A DNA stretch of 64,000 bases. Source: Saccharibacter sp. 17.LH.SD (GTDB lineage: Bacteria; Pseudomonadota; Alphaproteobacteria; Acetobacterales; Acetobacteraceae). The stretch covers positions 374,501 to 438,500 of the forward strand of contig NZ_WVHO01000009.1 of the NCBI RefSeq assembly GCF_009834805.1, in the 5' to 3' direction. The position numbers were made by a program, and so were the translations under genes. The notes beneath the pieces were generated by a model. That model was not told the DNA's origin. It made no database searches and worked only from the letters and a program-made list of their open reading frames with translations. Shown here piece after piece: positions 55,029 to 63,871 of the stretch (within the stretch, counting starts at the first letter, position 1; every line of letters starts with the position of its first letter).

Positions 55029-55763
55029 ATGTCCGATGCATCGGAAGGTGTATCGGCAGCGCGCTCTCTACGCCATGTTGCCATTATTATGGATGGGAAT
55101 GGTCGTTGGGCGCGTGCGCGTGGTGTGCCTGTTGCAAAGGGGCATTATGAAGGGGGCGAGGCTGTTCAGCGATGTGTTGAAGCTGCGCTGAAGCATGATG
55201 TCCCTTATTTAACACTCTACGCATTTTCTTCGGAAAATTGGCAACGTTCTAAAGATGAGGTGAGTGATTTGACGTCGCTCCTTCATTTTTATTTGCGTCA
55301 CAAGCTAGATGATTTGCACCGGCAGGGGGTAAGGCTCCGTGTCATTGGGGATCCTCAACGTTTTGGTCCGGCTTTGCATCGTGAATTGCAACGCGCAGAA
55401 GAGTTAACGGTAGAAAATACGCGGCTCACTTTGCTTTTGGCTCTGTCGTATGGAGGGCGTGCTGAACTTGTTGGTGCTATGAAGCTATTGGCGCAAAAAG
55501 TGGAAGCAGGTTTATTAAAAGCCAATGAGATAGATGAAGATGTCATTGAGGGTGCACTTCAGACACATGATGTTCCAGACCCTGATATTATTGTGAGAAC
55601 GAGCGGGGAACGGCGTTTATCGAATTTTTTACTATGGCAATCAGCATATGCAGAATTGCTTTTTTTAGAAATTTTTTGGCCTGATTTTCAGGATAAAGAT
55701 TTTACAGAAATTGTAAGGCATTACGCGCGTCGTCAGCGCCGTTTTGGAAGGCGACCAGAATGA
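55029..55763 (+). CDS. uppS: Undecaprenyl diphosphate synthase
   Basis: This cis-prenyltransferase makes the C55 lipid carrier for peptidoglycan and LPS. The 244-residue chain has HVAIIMDGNGRWARARG with the catalytic Asp, FSSENWQRS, and RTSGERRLSNFLLWQSAYAE. The frame extends up to 54936 within frr, but the real start is most likely ATG 55029, which still has a weak ribosome-binding site and so probably relies on coupling to frr. It overlaps cdsA by four bases. Confidence 0.94.
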   Translation: MSDASEGVSAARSLRHVAIIMDGNGRWARARGVPVAKGHYEGGEAVQRCVEAALKHDVPYLTLYAFSSENWQRSKDEVSDLTSLLHFYLRHKLDDLHRQGVRLRVIGDPQRFGPALHRELQRAEELTVENTRLTLLLALSYGGRAELVGAMKLLAQKVEAGLLKANEIDEDVIEGALQTHDVPDPDIIVRTSGERRLSNFLLWQSAYAELLFLEIFWPDFQDKDFTEIVRHYARRQRRFGRRPE

Positions 55764-56548
55764 ATATTATGTCCAATTGGACGGAATTACAGAAGCGTCT
55801 CCTTTCAAGCGTTGTTCTTATCCCCATTGCGTTATTCTGTTTGTGGTATGGGCGTTGGGCCTATGATCTTCTTATTCTAGGGGTGATGGTAGGCTTAGTT
55901 TGGGAAGGAGAAAACCTTTTAAATCAGTCCATGAAAGGGGTGCGTGGTTTCGCATTGTTATTATGGCCACTCTGTGCAGGACTGATCGCTATTAAAGGGG
56001 CGTGGTTGATGGTCTTCTATTTAGGAATGTCAGGATTTTTCTTTGGGTTGAGGGCTTGGATTCCACTTTTCGTTTCTATTGTTGGAGGCTCATCACTGCT
56101 TTATTTGCGAGGGCGCCCAGATGGATTGTATGAGACGCTCTTTGTGATGGCTGTGGTGGTTGCGAGTGATAGCACGGCTTATGCTGTAGGGCGTCTTGTT
56201 GGAGGGCCAAAATTGGCACCAGCGATTTCACCAGGCAAAACCGTTTCGGGATCAATTGGTGGTCTATTGGGAGCCGCTCTCATGGGCGGTCTAGTCGCGT
56301 TTTACGCGCAGGCCTATTGGTCTTTATCAGCCTTCATTTGGGGCGGGGTGATTGGCGTTGCGGCACAGGCTGGCGATCTTGGTGAAAGCGCTGTTAAACG
56401 GCGAGTGGGTGTGAAAGATTCAGGCACATTAATCCCAGGGCATGGGGGGCTTTTGGATCGTTTTGATGGCTTGCTTTTTGCGGCGCCGCTCGCGGCTTTG
56501 CTTGCTTATCGGGCGGGGCATATGGCTTTCTGGGCACTGGGGCTGTAG
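55760..56548 (+). CDS. cdsA: Phosphatidate cytidylyltransferase
   Basis: This enzyme makes CDP-diacylglycerol from phosphatidic acid and CTP. The 262-residue multi-pass membrane protein has SDSTAYAVGRLVGG and the C-terminal signature GDLGESAVKRRVGVKDSG followed by LIPGHGGLLDRFDG. It overlaps uppS by four bases. Between its stop and dxr there is a 189-base gap (56549-56737) with imperfect small inverted repeats only, where no gene or clear promoter was recognised. Confidence 0.95.
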   Translation: MNIMSNWTELQKRLLSSVVLIPIALFCLWYGRWAYDLLILGVMVGLVWEGENLLNQSMKGVRGFALLLWPLCAGLIAIKGAWLMVFYLGMSGFFFGLRAWIPLFVSIVGGSSLLYLRGRPDGLYETLFVMAVVVASDSTAYAVGRLVGGPKLAPAISPGKTVSGSIGGLLGAALMGGLVAFYAQAYWSLSAFIWGGVIGVAAQAGDLGESAVKRRVGVKDSGTLIPGHGGLLDRFDGLLFAAPLAALLAYRAGHMAFWALGL

Positions 56549-56737
56549 AAGGTGCTGGTCTTTTTCGCGTATTCTAAATGACTGTGATAGTGTCCTGGAC
56601 GATATTTCGCGAACGTGTCATGGGCTCTCTAGAAGAGTAGCCTTTATGTTTTTGTTATCTGACAATCGACGTTGGGTGTCATTGTGTCCTTTCGGTCGGG
56701 GTTGATTTTTGAAGAATAAAAAAAGGAGCGTGATCAC

Positions 56738-57922
56738 ATGGCTAAGGGTCTTGAACGACGACGTATTACTGTTCTGGGAAGTACAGGTAGTATCGGAACG
56801 TCTACGATTGATTTGCTAAAGCGTCAAAAAGACCAAATTCAAGTGAGAGCGCTCGTGGGAGGCCGTAATGCAGAGCTATTAGCTCAGCAGGCGCGTGAGC
56901 TGAACGCAGAATATGCGGTAATCCATGATGACAATTGTTATGAGACATTAAAGTCCCTTTTGGCCGGGAGTGGTATTCAGGTAGCAGCGGGGCGGCAAGC
57001 TGTCATTGACGCAGGGGCCTTAGAAGCTGATTGGACCATGGCGGCAATTACAGGCGCTGCTGGTTTAGCCCCTACGTTGGAAGCTGTGCGTAATGGCAAT
57101 AGTGTTGCTTTAGCGAATAAAGAAGCGCTTGTCTGTGCCGGTAATCTCATGTTGCAGGCTGTCAAAGAGGCTGGAGCAACATTATTGCCGGTTGACTCAG
57201 AGCATAATGCGATTGCGCAATCTCTTGGTGATAATGACCCATCTCTTGTTGAAAAAATTGTACTAACGGCCTCAGGGGGGCCTTTTCGTAAAGCAACACG
57301 GGAAGAAATGGCCGTCGCAACGCCTGAGCAAGCGCTCCGGCACCCAACCTGGTCGATGGGGGCAAAAATCACGATTGATTCTGCTTCTATGGCCAATAAG
57401 GGGTTAGAGGTTATTGAAGCAGCACGTTTGTTTGGTTTGGCGGAAGATCAAATTGACGTGTTGGTTCATCCCCAATCTGTTGTCCATGGTATGGTGTGCT
57501 ATCGGGATGGGAGTTTTGTGGCTCAAATGGGAAGTGCTGATATGCGCATACCAATTTCCCATACATTAGCTTGGCCAACACGAATGGCAACGCCGTGTGA
57601 GCGGCTTGATTTTGTAAAATTGGCGAAAATGGATTTTGAAGCTGTGGATGAGACGCGCTTTGTGCCGTTACGTTTGGCGCGGCAGGTGCTCCGGGCTGGT
57701 GGTGTGGCGCCGACTGTTTTTTCAGCAGCAAATGAAATTGCTGTTGAGGCTTTTTTGGCCGGTCGTATCCGCTTTCTTGGAATTGGTGAACTTATTGATG
57801 CGGCATTGCAAGCGATGCCGGAAAATCCTGAACCTAAAAGCCTTGATGATATTTATCATTGGGACGCATTAGGGCGCGATTTAGCGAAGGGGCATATAGA
57901 GCGGGTGGCGAAGAATGCATAG
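56738..57922 (+). CDS. dxr: 1-deoxy-D-xylulose 5-phosphate reductoisomerase
   Basis: This is the second step of the non-mevalonate isoprenoid pathway and uses NADPH. The 394-residue chain has the nucleotide motif ITVLGSTGSIGTSTIDLL, LLPVDSEHNAIAQSL with metal-binding Asp and Glu, ASGGPFR and the MGAKITIDSASMANKGLEVIE segment. AAAAAAAGGAGCG before the ATG is a strong ribosome-binding site. It overlaps rseP by eight bases. It supplies the isoprenoid precursors that UppS uses. Confidence 0.96.
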   Translation: MAKGLERRRITVLGSTGSIGTSTIDLLKRQKDQIQVRALVGGRNAELLAQQARELNAEYAVIHDDNCYETLKSLLAGSGIQVAAGRQAVIDAGALEADWTMAAITGAAGLAPTLEAVRNGNSVALANKEALVCAGNLMLQAVKEAGATLLPVDSEHNAIAQSLGDNDPSLVEKIVLTASGGPFRKATREEMAVATPEQALRHPTWSMGAKITIDSASMANKGLEVIEAARLFGLAEDQIDVLVHPQSVVHGMVCYRDGSFVAQMGSADMRIPISHTLAWPTRMATPCERLDFVKLAKMDFEAVDETRFVPLRLARQVLRAGGVAPTVFSAANEIAVEAFLAGRIRFLGIGELIDAALQAMPENPEPKSLDDIYHWDALGRDLAKGHIERVAKNA

Positions 57923-58991
57923 CTTTGAAAATATTATTGTCGGTATTTTGATTTTAAGTTTTGTCGTTTTTGTCCATGAGATGGGGCATTACTTGGCGGC
58001 GCGTTGGCGGCATATACAAGTTGATGTGTTTTCTATTGGGTTTGGGCCTTCGTTGTTTTCTTGGCATGACCGGGTTGGTACGCGCTGGCAGTTAAGCCTT
58101 TTGCCTTTGGGGGGGTATGTAAAACTGCATGGCTTTGAAAGCCCTGTCTCATCAGATGATGTGGATGAGGAATCATTTCATAAAAAACCACTTCTATCGC
58201 GTGCTATTGTAACGGTCATGGGGCCAGTCTTTAATTTTATATTAACGATTGTCGTTTTCAGTGTTTTATTCTCGTTATATGGCCAGCCCGAAGTAAAGCC
58301 AGATATTCAGCAAGTTGTGTCAGGAGGCGCTGCGGATAAGGCTGGTTTGCATGTTGGGGACCATCTTACGCGCTTGAATGGGCATGATGTTTTGGGAGCA
58401 GCGGACCTTCAGGCGCAAATTATGGCGCATCCAGGAGAGAAAGTGACCGTTGGCCTTATGCGGCAGGGAAAAGAACTCGATATTCCTGTGACGTTGGATG
58501 CTGTTACTGAAGGTAAACGTCAAATCGGGCGGTTGGATATCGGTTTTGCTATATCTCCAGGTCATGCGCTTCCAATTTATAAGGCGATCCCTCATGCTTT
58601 TACGCAGACGGGCAAGTTATGTGTGGATCAGTTAAAGGCAATCTGGCAGATTGTCAGTGGCCAACGGAGTGCAAAGCAGCTATCGGGGACGATCGGGATC
58701 ATTCAGGCATCTGGCCAAGTGGTGCATTATGGGTTGGCGAGTTTGTTGTTTTTTGTGGCAATGATCTCAGCGAGTCTTGGATTGTTTAATCTTTTTCCGA
58801 TTCCGATGCTCGATGGTGGACATTTAGTGATGTATGCCTTTGAGGCAGTGCGAGGACGGCCCGTTCCAGAGCAAGTGCAGGGATATGCTTTGCAGATTGG
58901 TTTAACTCTTGTCTTGGCACTGTTTTTGTTTACAGGGTATAACGATCTGGGACGATTAGGGCTTTTTCGCTGGTTGTTCTCAGGGAATTGA
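57915..58991 (+). CDS. rseP: Site-2 protease RseP
   Basis: This intramembrane zinc metalloprotease cleaves anti-sigma factors and remnant signal peptides. The 358-residue chain has the zinc site HEMGH in the first helix and, in the C-terminal helices, NLFPIPMLDGGHL with the third ligand Asp. One PDZ domain (about 125-200, GAADKAGLHVGDHLTRLNG) lies between the helices; E. coli RseP has two. The gene overlaps dxr by eight bases. A hairpin cluster follows before bamA. Confidence 0.94.
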   Translation: MHSFENIIVGILILSFVVFVHEMGHYLAARWRHIQVDVFSIGFGPSLFSWHDRVGTRWQLSLLPLGGYVKLHGFESPVSSDDVDEESFHKKPLLSRAIVTVMGPVFNFILTIVVFSVLFSLYGQPEVKPDIQQVVSGGAADKAGLHVGDHLTRLNGHDVLGAADLQAQIMAHPGEKVTVGLMRQGKELDIPVTLDAVTEGKRQIGRLDIGFAISPGHALPIYKAIPHAFTQTGKLCVDQLKAIWQIVSGQRSAKQLSGTIGIIQASGQVVHYGLASLLFFVAMISASLGLFNLFPIPMLDGGHLVMYAFEAVRGRPVPEQVQGYALQIGLTLVLALFLFTGYNDLGRLGLFRWLFSGN

Positions 58992-59025
58992 TTTCCCAGG
59001 ACAGTGTGATCGTGCGAAGGGGATT

Positions 59026-59100
59026 GGATAGGAAAAGATATCGTGATCGTAATTAGATGCTTCTTTTCTTATCTATCCCTTGCGTGAAGGGATAGTTTTC
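59026..59100 (+). promoter_or_regulatory. Possible attenuator-like leader between rseP and bamA
   Basis: Two hairpins share one strand. The downstream one is a terminator-like stem, CTATCCCTT (59073-59081) with AAGGGATAG (59087-59095), followed by TTTTC. The upstream alternative pairs GGATAGGAAAAGA (59026-59038) with TCTTTTC (59062-59068) and CTATCC (59073-59078), skipping TTAT. Both need 59073-59078, so they exclude each other. This geometry is that of an antiterminator/terminator switch, but no ligand, protein or leader peptide was identified. Confidence 0.45.
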
Positions 59101-59167
59101 GGATACCTCGCATAAAGCATGATGCGGTTTGGGGTGTTTGCTAGAATTTAGGACGAGGAATACCAGT

Positions 59168-61702
59168 TTGTCAGGATTACGCACAGAAGGTCTGCGGCCT
59201 GTGGCCGTCCGATTGGCTTTGCTGGCCTCGGCCTGTTTGTTTCCTGCTTATCTTGTTGGGGCAGAGGCAGCCCCGTCTCATCATCATCGAGAGGTGCGCC
59301 ACCATAATAGCCGGAAAGGCTCTATGGTTGATCGGCAAGGAGACTACAGGTCCGCAGCTGTGTCACGCATTGCTGATGGTGGGATGATACAGCAGATCAT
59401 TGTTAAGGGTAACTCCCGCATTGAGACAAGCACTGTGCTCTCTTATATGGTGGTGCAGCCAGGGGACAGTTTCAATAAGGAAGGCTTAAATCGTTCATTA
59501 AAAACACTTTATGCAACGGGTCTCTTCCGGGATGTGACGTTGCAGCGCGAGGGGTCTACACTTCTTGTGCATTTGACAGAAAACCCAGTTGTTAATCGTA
59601 TTGTTTTCGAAGGGAATCATGCCTTAAAGGATAATGATCTCCTCAAAGAACTTAATCTTCGTCCAAGGGCAGTGTTCTCTGCGCAAACTATTGCTGCAGA
59701 TCGTCAAAAAATTCTGAATCTTTACGCGGCGCGTGCACGTTACGGCGCAACGGTGACACCGCAAATTATTCGCCTGTCTCACAATCGGATTGATGTGATT
59801 TTTAACATCAATGAATCACATCAAACATTGGTTAAGAAGATAACCTTTATTGGGAATCATTCTTTCAGTGAAGCGGCACTGGAAAATGTTGTCTCGTCTA
59901 AGGAAGAGGCTTGGTATCGCTTTTTCTCATCGGCGGATGAATATAATCCCGAACGTGTGCGGTATGATGCCGAGCTGTTAAGGCGTTTTTATCTTCATAA
60001 TGGTTTTGTCGATTTTCGTATGATCGATGCGACTGGTGAATTGTCACCTGATCATAAGACATTTTATATCACATTTACCTTCAATGAAGGGCCTCGTTAC
60101 CGCTTAGGTAAGCTTGATGTGCGGTCAAACGTGCGTCACGTCACACCTCAGATGATGAAGCGTCATATTGAGGTTTATAAAAACCAATATTATGACGGAA
60201 CGGCGATCCAAGATAATGCAACGGATATGCAGGAGTGGTTGCAGGATAATGGCCACCCCTTCGCGGCGGTGCGTACGGAAATAGCCCGTAATCCTGAGAA
60301 AAAAATCGTCAATTTGCTCTATGACATTGTGGAAGGCCCGCATGTGTATGTCGAGCGTATTGATATTAATGGTAATACGATTACGCGTGATTCGGTTATC
60401 CGGCGTAACTTGCCAATGGCGGAAGGGGATGCTTACACACCGTCCAGCCGGAAATATGCCCGTATGGATCTTCAAGATCTGGGGTATTTCAGCAATGTTT
60501 CGATTGATCAAACGCAAGGTTCCGCTCCTGACAAGGTCAATGTAAGCGCCAATGTTACAGAAAAACCAACGGGTGAATTTTCACTTGGTGGGGGTTACTC
60601 GACTGACGTTGGTGTGTTGGGTAACCTTGCCTTGAAGCAGCATAACCTTCTCGGAACGGGAATTGATGCTGGGGCTTCAGGGACTGTTGCTTATTATGAG
60701 AAGCAAGCGGATATTTCCTTCACAGACCCTTATTTCTTAGGGCGTAACTTTGTTGCCGGACTTGATTTTTATTTCGTTCAAAATAACTATCAAACATACC
60801 AGCGTTATAGTGAAGGGCAGTATGGTGGTTCTTTCCGTTTAGGATATGCTTATAACCGCTATCTGTCTCAGTCTTGGACTTATACACTGGTTGACCGCCA
60901 TGTGGGGAATGCTTACCCTGGGAGCGATTATCCTGGTTACAAAGATGATGTTCCATCTATTTATGTGTTGCAGTCAGCGGGTTGGTCATTGCTTTCCCAG
61001 TTGAGTACGACATTGACTTATGATCGTCGTGATAATCGGTTGGCGCCGCATTCTGGTTATATGCTGTCAGCAACAGGGGATTTTGCTGGCTTGGGTGGTA
61101 ATGAGAAATATGCACGTGGTAAGTTTAGCGGTGCCTATTACATTCCCCTGGACGACCTCACAGGAAGTCATGATTGGACGATCCAGTTAAAAGGTGGTGT
61201 TGGTTATATGGGCGACTGGGATGGTCGCCATGGAGACCGTAATATTATTGATAACTTTTATTTGGGTGGACAAAATCTACGTGGCTTCTTGCAGGGGGGT
61301 GTCGGCCCTCGGTCCGCGCATATCCGTCGGAACGGGCAATGGATCCCTGGATATGGTGGCCAAGAAGATTTCTTGGGTGGTCGCTTCATGTATACGGCTT
61401 CTTTCCAGTTGAATTTCCCACTTCCTATGGGGGATTCTCTTGGGATTTCAGGGCGTGGCTTTATTGATGCTGGTAGCTTGACGGGGCTACGTGTGCGGCA
61501 TCGTTACACGAATGAAGCTCATGATGGAGCACTTTTCACGCCCGTTTCAGGAAACACCTTTACACCACGTGTTTCTGGAGGGTTGGGGATTTCTTGGAAG
61601 AGTCCATTTGGATTGGTTAACATTGATGGTGCTGTGCCTATTCGAAAAGAGCACGGAGACCGTATTTACCCAATCCGCTTCGGTTTCGGTCAGCAATTTT
61701 AA
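59168..61702 (+). CDS. bamA: Outer-membrane protein assembly factor BamA
   Basis: BamA is the essential Omp85 pore that inserts beta-barrel proteins. The chain of about 844 residues has a signal peptide (LALLASACLFPAYLVGAEA), a short His-rich segment, five POTRA repeats (starting at IIVKGNSRIETSTVLSYM) and a 16-stranded barrel ending in Phe (FGFGQQF), the expected outer-membrane signal. The frame begins at TTG 59129, but I prefer TTG 59168, which has AGGACGAGGAA upstream and leaves a normal signal peptide; no ATG or GTG start is available near it. Neighbours (rseP, skp, lpxD) are the classic set. A putative switch precedes it. Confidence 0.94.
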   Translation: MSGLRTEGLRPVAVRLALLASACLFPAYLVGAEAAPSHHHREVRHHNSRKGSMVDRQGDYRSAAVSRIADGGMIQQIIVKGNSRIETSTVLSYMVVQPGDSFNKEGLNRSLKTLYATGLFRDVTLQREGSTLLVHLTENPVVNRIVFEGNHALKDNDLLKELNLRPRAVFSAQTIAADRQKILNLYAARARYGATVTPQIIRLSHNRIDVIFNINESHQTLVKKITFIGNHSFSEAALENVVSSKEEAWYRFFSSADEYNPERVRYDAELLRRFYLHNGFVDFRMIDATGELSPDHKTFYITFTFNEGPRYRLGKLDVRSNVRHVTPQMMKRHIEVYKNQYYDGTAIQDNATDMQEWLQDNGHPFAAVRTEIARNPEKKIVNLLYDIVEGPHVYVERIDINGNTITRDSVIRRNLPMAEGDAYTPSSRKYARMDLQDLGYFSNVSIDQTQGSAPDKVNVSANVTEKPTGEFSLGGGYSTDVGVLGNLALKQHNLLGTGIDAGASGTVAYYEKQADISFTDPYFLGRNFVAGLDFYFVQNNYQTYQRYSEGQYGGSFRLGYAYNRYLSQSWTYTLVDRHVGNAYPGSDYPGYKDDVPSIYVLQSAGWSLLSQLSTTLTYDRRDNRLAPHSGYMLSATGDFAGLGGNEKYARGKFSGAYYIPLDDLTGSHDWTIQLKGGVGYMGDWDGRHGDRNIIDNFYLGGQNLRGFLQGGVGPRSAHIRRNGQWIPGYGGQEDFLGGRFMYTASFQLNFPLPMGDSLGISGRGFIDAGSLTGLRVRHRYTNEAHDGALFTPVSGNTFTPRVSGGLGISWKSPFGLVNIDGAVPIRKEHGDRIYPIRFGFGQQF

Positions 61703-61768
61703 TGGTGTAAGGCTGAAGAGTTAGTTGTTTTTCCTCTTTTGGCTTGTCCTTATTTAGAGAGATTATTC

Positions 61769-62695
61769 ATGTCGCGCTTCACCTTGTCTTGTGCCCTAAC
61801 GGCTGTGAGTGTTTTGACGTTGTCGTCATTCACACCTTCATATGCAGAGGGGAATAATGGAGGGTGGTTTGTGCCCAAAACGCAGCAAGCTCCTTCGTCT
61901 CCCCCTCCGTCTCACCACCATAGTGCTCGTCCTGCGGTTCCCCCACCGGTAGAGGATGAAGGTCAAGAGGATGCTTCTTCTGAGGCACAAGATGCTTCCT
62001 CTCAGACACCGCCTATATTGCCGCTTCCGCCTGTACCGACGGTTCAGGCTGTTGGGAAGGAAGCTGCGCCACCTCCTGCCATTATTGGGATGATCAGCGT
62101 GCAGGAGGTAATGCAGCTTTCAACCGCAGCACAAGAAATGCAGCAAGTGCTTGGGGCACGTCGTGATCGTTTGGCACGTGCTGTTCAAAAAGAAGAAGCG
62201 GCTTGGCGTGGAGAACAACAGAAGCTTCAGGTGCAGGCTCGTACGTTGACGTCAGATCAATTGCAAATTCGTGTTCGCCATTTGCAAGAACGTCGGGCGA
62301 ATGACCAGCGTGTTTTTGGGAATCAGGCAAGGATTATTCAAGAGGCCTATCAAGTTGCCTTCCATCAAATTGAGCGTGTTTTAGAGCAGAGAAACGGGAT
62401 CATTGCTCGGGTCGCGACAGCGCATGGAATGAATTTGGTACTCCACGCAGAACAGGCTGTGCTGCACGTGGATGGCCAGGATATTACAGAGGAAGTGGCT
62501 AATCGTCTCAACCAAGTATTACCACATGTCTTTATTCCAGATGATGGTGTTGATCCCGAGACACTGGCAAAATCTGGTAGAATGCCGACGACGGCTGATG
62601 AAGAGCGTATGATGCGGCAGGAAGTAGCTCCACAAAGCAATAATGGAGCAGGGAAGTCGCAAGGGGCAGAGTCTGTCTTAAGGCAGCATCACTAG
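61769..62695 (+). CDS. Skp/OmpH-family periplasmic chaperone with long linker
   Basis: This 308-residue exported protein is longer than the usual Skp (about 160-170). Signal peptide 1-26 (cleavage after SYA) is followed by a Pro, Ser, His and acidic low-complexity region (about 27-104). The OmpH-like part begins near 105 (IIGMISVQEVMQLSTAAQEM) with long charged coiled-coil arms (RDRLARAVQKEEAAWRGEQQ) typical of the jellyfish-shaped trimer. A polar tail ends in RQHH. It holds unfolded outer-membrane proteins for BamA. I start at ATG 61769, and earlier in-frame codons would spoil the signal peptide. Confidence 0.82.
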   Translation: MSRFTLSCALTAVSVLTLSSFTPSYAEGNNGGWFVPKTQQAPSSPPPSHHHSARPAVPPPVEDEGQEDASSEAQDASSQTPPILPLPPVPTVQAVGKEAAPPPAIIGMISVQEVMQLSTAAQEMQQVLGARRDRLARAVQKEEAAWRGEQQKLQVQARTLTSDQLQIRVRHLQERRANDQRVFGNQARIIQEAYQVAFHQIERVLEQRNGIIARVATAHGMNLVLHAEQAVLHVDGQDITEEVANRLNQVLPHVFIPDDGVDPETLAKSGRMPTTADEERMMRQEVAPQSNNGAGKSQGAESVLRQHH

Positions 62696-62704
62696 GAGGG
62701 TTTC

Positions 62705-63760
62705 GTGTCAGAGCAGCAGGATAAACATTCTTCTCTTCCGGGTGACCCACGTTTTTTCCGGAGATACGGGCCTTTTGCTCTGACACACATTGAAGAAGCA
62801 GCCGGAGTTCCTTCTTCAGGTGGAAAGACCGATACGCTTTTTGAAGGGGTAGCCCCCTTGCAGGCAGCAACATCGCACCATGTTAGCTTTTTAGATAACC
62901 GTCGGTATCTTCCGCTCTTAAAAGAAACGAAGGCTGGGGCGGTTATTGTATCGCGAGCTTTCGCAGATGATGTCCCTGGGGGATGTCGACCAATCGTCTG
63001 TGAAGATCCGTATCTCTCCTGGTCGCGTGTTGCACGACTTTTTTATCCACCGTCACCTCCGAATGACTTTCGTCATAAAAGCGCTGTGATCGGCCAAGGG
63101 GTGCATCTTGGTAAAAACGTTACGATCGGTCCCTTTTGTGTCATTGGGGATGGGGCGCGCATTGGTGATGGGTGTGTGATTGGTAGTCATACCACTATTG
63201 GTGATCACGTAGAGATTGGTCGTTATAGCCGCATTGGTAGTCATTGTACGGTATCGCACGCCCTTTTTGGAGAAGGGGTGATTGTCTATCCAGGGGCACG
63301 TATAGGCCAAGATGGTTTCGGTTTTGCCGTCGGGCCGGAAGGTTTTGAAACCATTCCACAGTTGGGGCGTGTTCTTTTAGAGGATGGTGTTGAGATCGGC
63401 GCGAATACGACGATTGATCGTGGTTCCATGCGTGACACTGTTATAGGGGCCGGTAGTCGGATCGATAATCTTGTACAAATTGGGCATAATGTAAGGCTTG
63501 GTCGTTGCTGTATCGTGGTTGCTCAAGCTGGAATCTCAGGATCTACAGAACTTGAGGATTTTGTGACAGTTGCGGCTCAAGCGGGTTTGATTGGGCATAT
63601 TCACATTGGTCGGAAAGCCCGTATTGGGGCTCAATGTGGTGTTATGTCTGACGTTGATGCAGGGGCAGATGTGATTGGCAGCCCGGCTATGCCCTTTCGG
63701 GAGTTTTTCCGTAATGTTGCTATGCTGCGGAAACTTACGCGGAAGGGGCGTTCTGGATAG
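62705..63760 (+). CDS. lpxD: UDP-3-O-(3-hydroxymyristoyl)glucosamine N-acyltransferase
   Basis: This is the third step of lipid A synthesis. The 351-residue chain has an N-terminal uridine-binding domain followed by hexapeptide repeats forming a left-handed beta-helix (IGDGARIGDG, GSHTTIGDHVEIG). The active-site region has RIGQDGFGFA and IDNLVQIGHNVRLG with the catalytic His. GTG 62705 is the start, with GGAGGG in front. The 111-base spacer after it precedes fabZ. The order skp-lpxD-fabZ is standard. Confidence 0.96.
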   Translation: MSEQQDKHSSLPGDPRFFRRYGPFALTHIEEAAGVPSSGGKTDTLFEGVAPLQAATSHHVSFLDNRRYLPLLKETKAGAVIVSRAFADDVPGGCRPIVCEDPYLSWSRVARLFYPPSPPNDFRHKSAVIGQGVHLGKNVTIGPFCVIGDGARIGDGCVIGSHTTIGDHVEIGRYSRIGSHCTVSHALFGEGVIVYPGARIGQDGFGFAVGPEGFETIPQLGRVLLEDGVEIGANTTIDRGSMRDTVIGAGSRIDNLVQIGHNVRLGRCCIVVAQAGISGSTELEDFVTVAAQAGLIGHIHIGRKARIGAQCGVMSDVDAGADVIGSPAMPFREFFRNVAMLRKLTRKGRSG

Positions 63761-63871
63761 TATTTAGTCCTGATTTTTGATAGAGAAGGCTTCTTCAGAC
63801 ATTCTATATTCCTCAAGAGGTGAGTAGAGTGACTGGGTCGCGAGTGAGTATGGTAGGAAGGTAAAGGGAAA

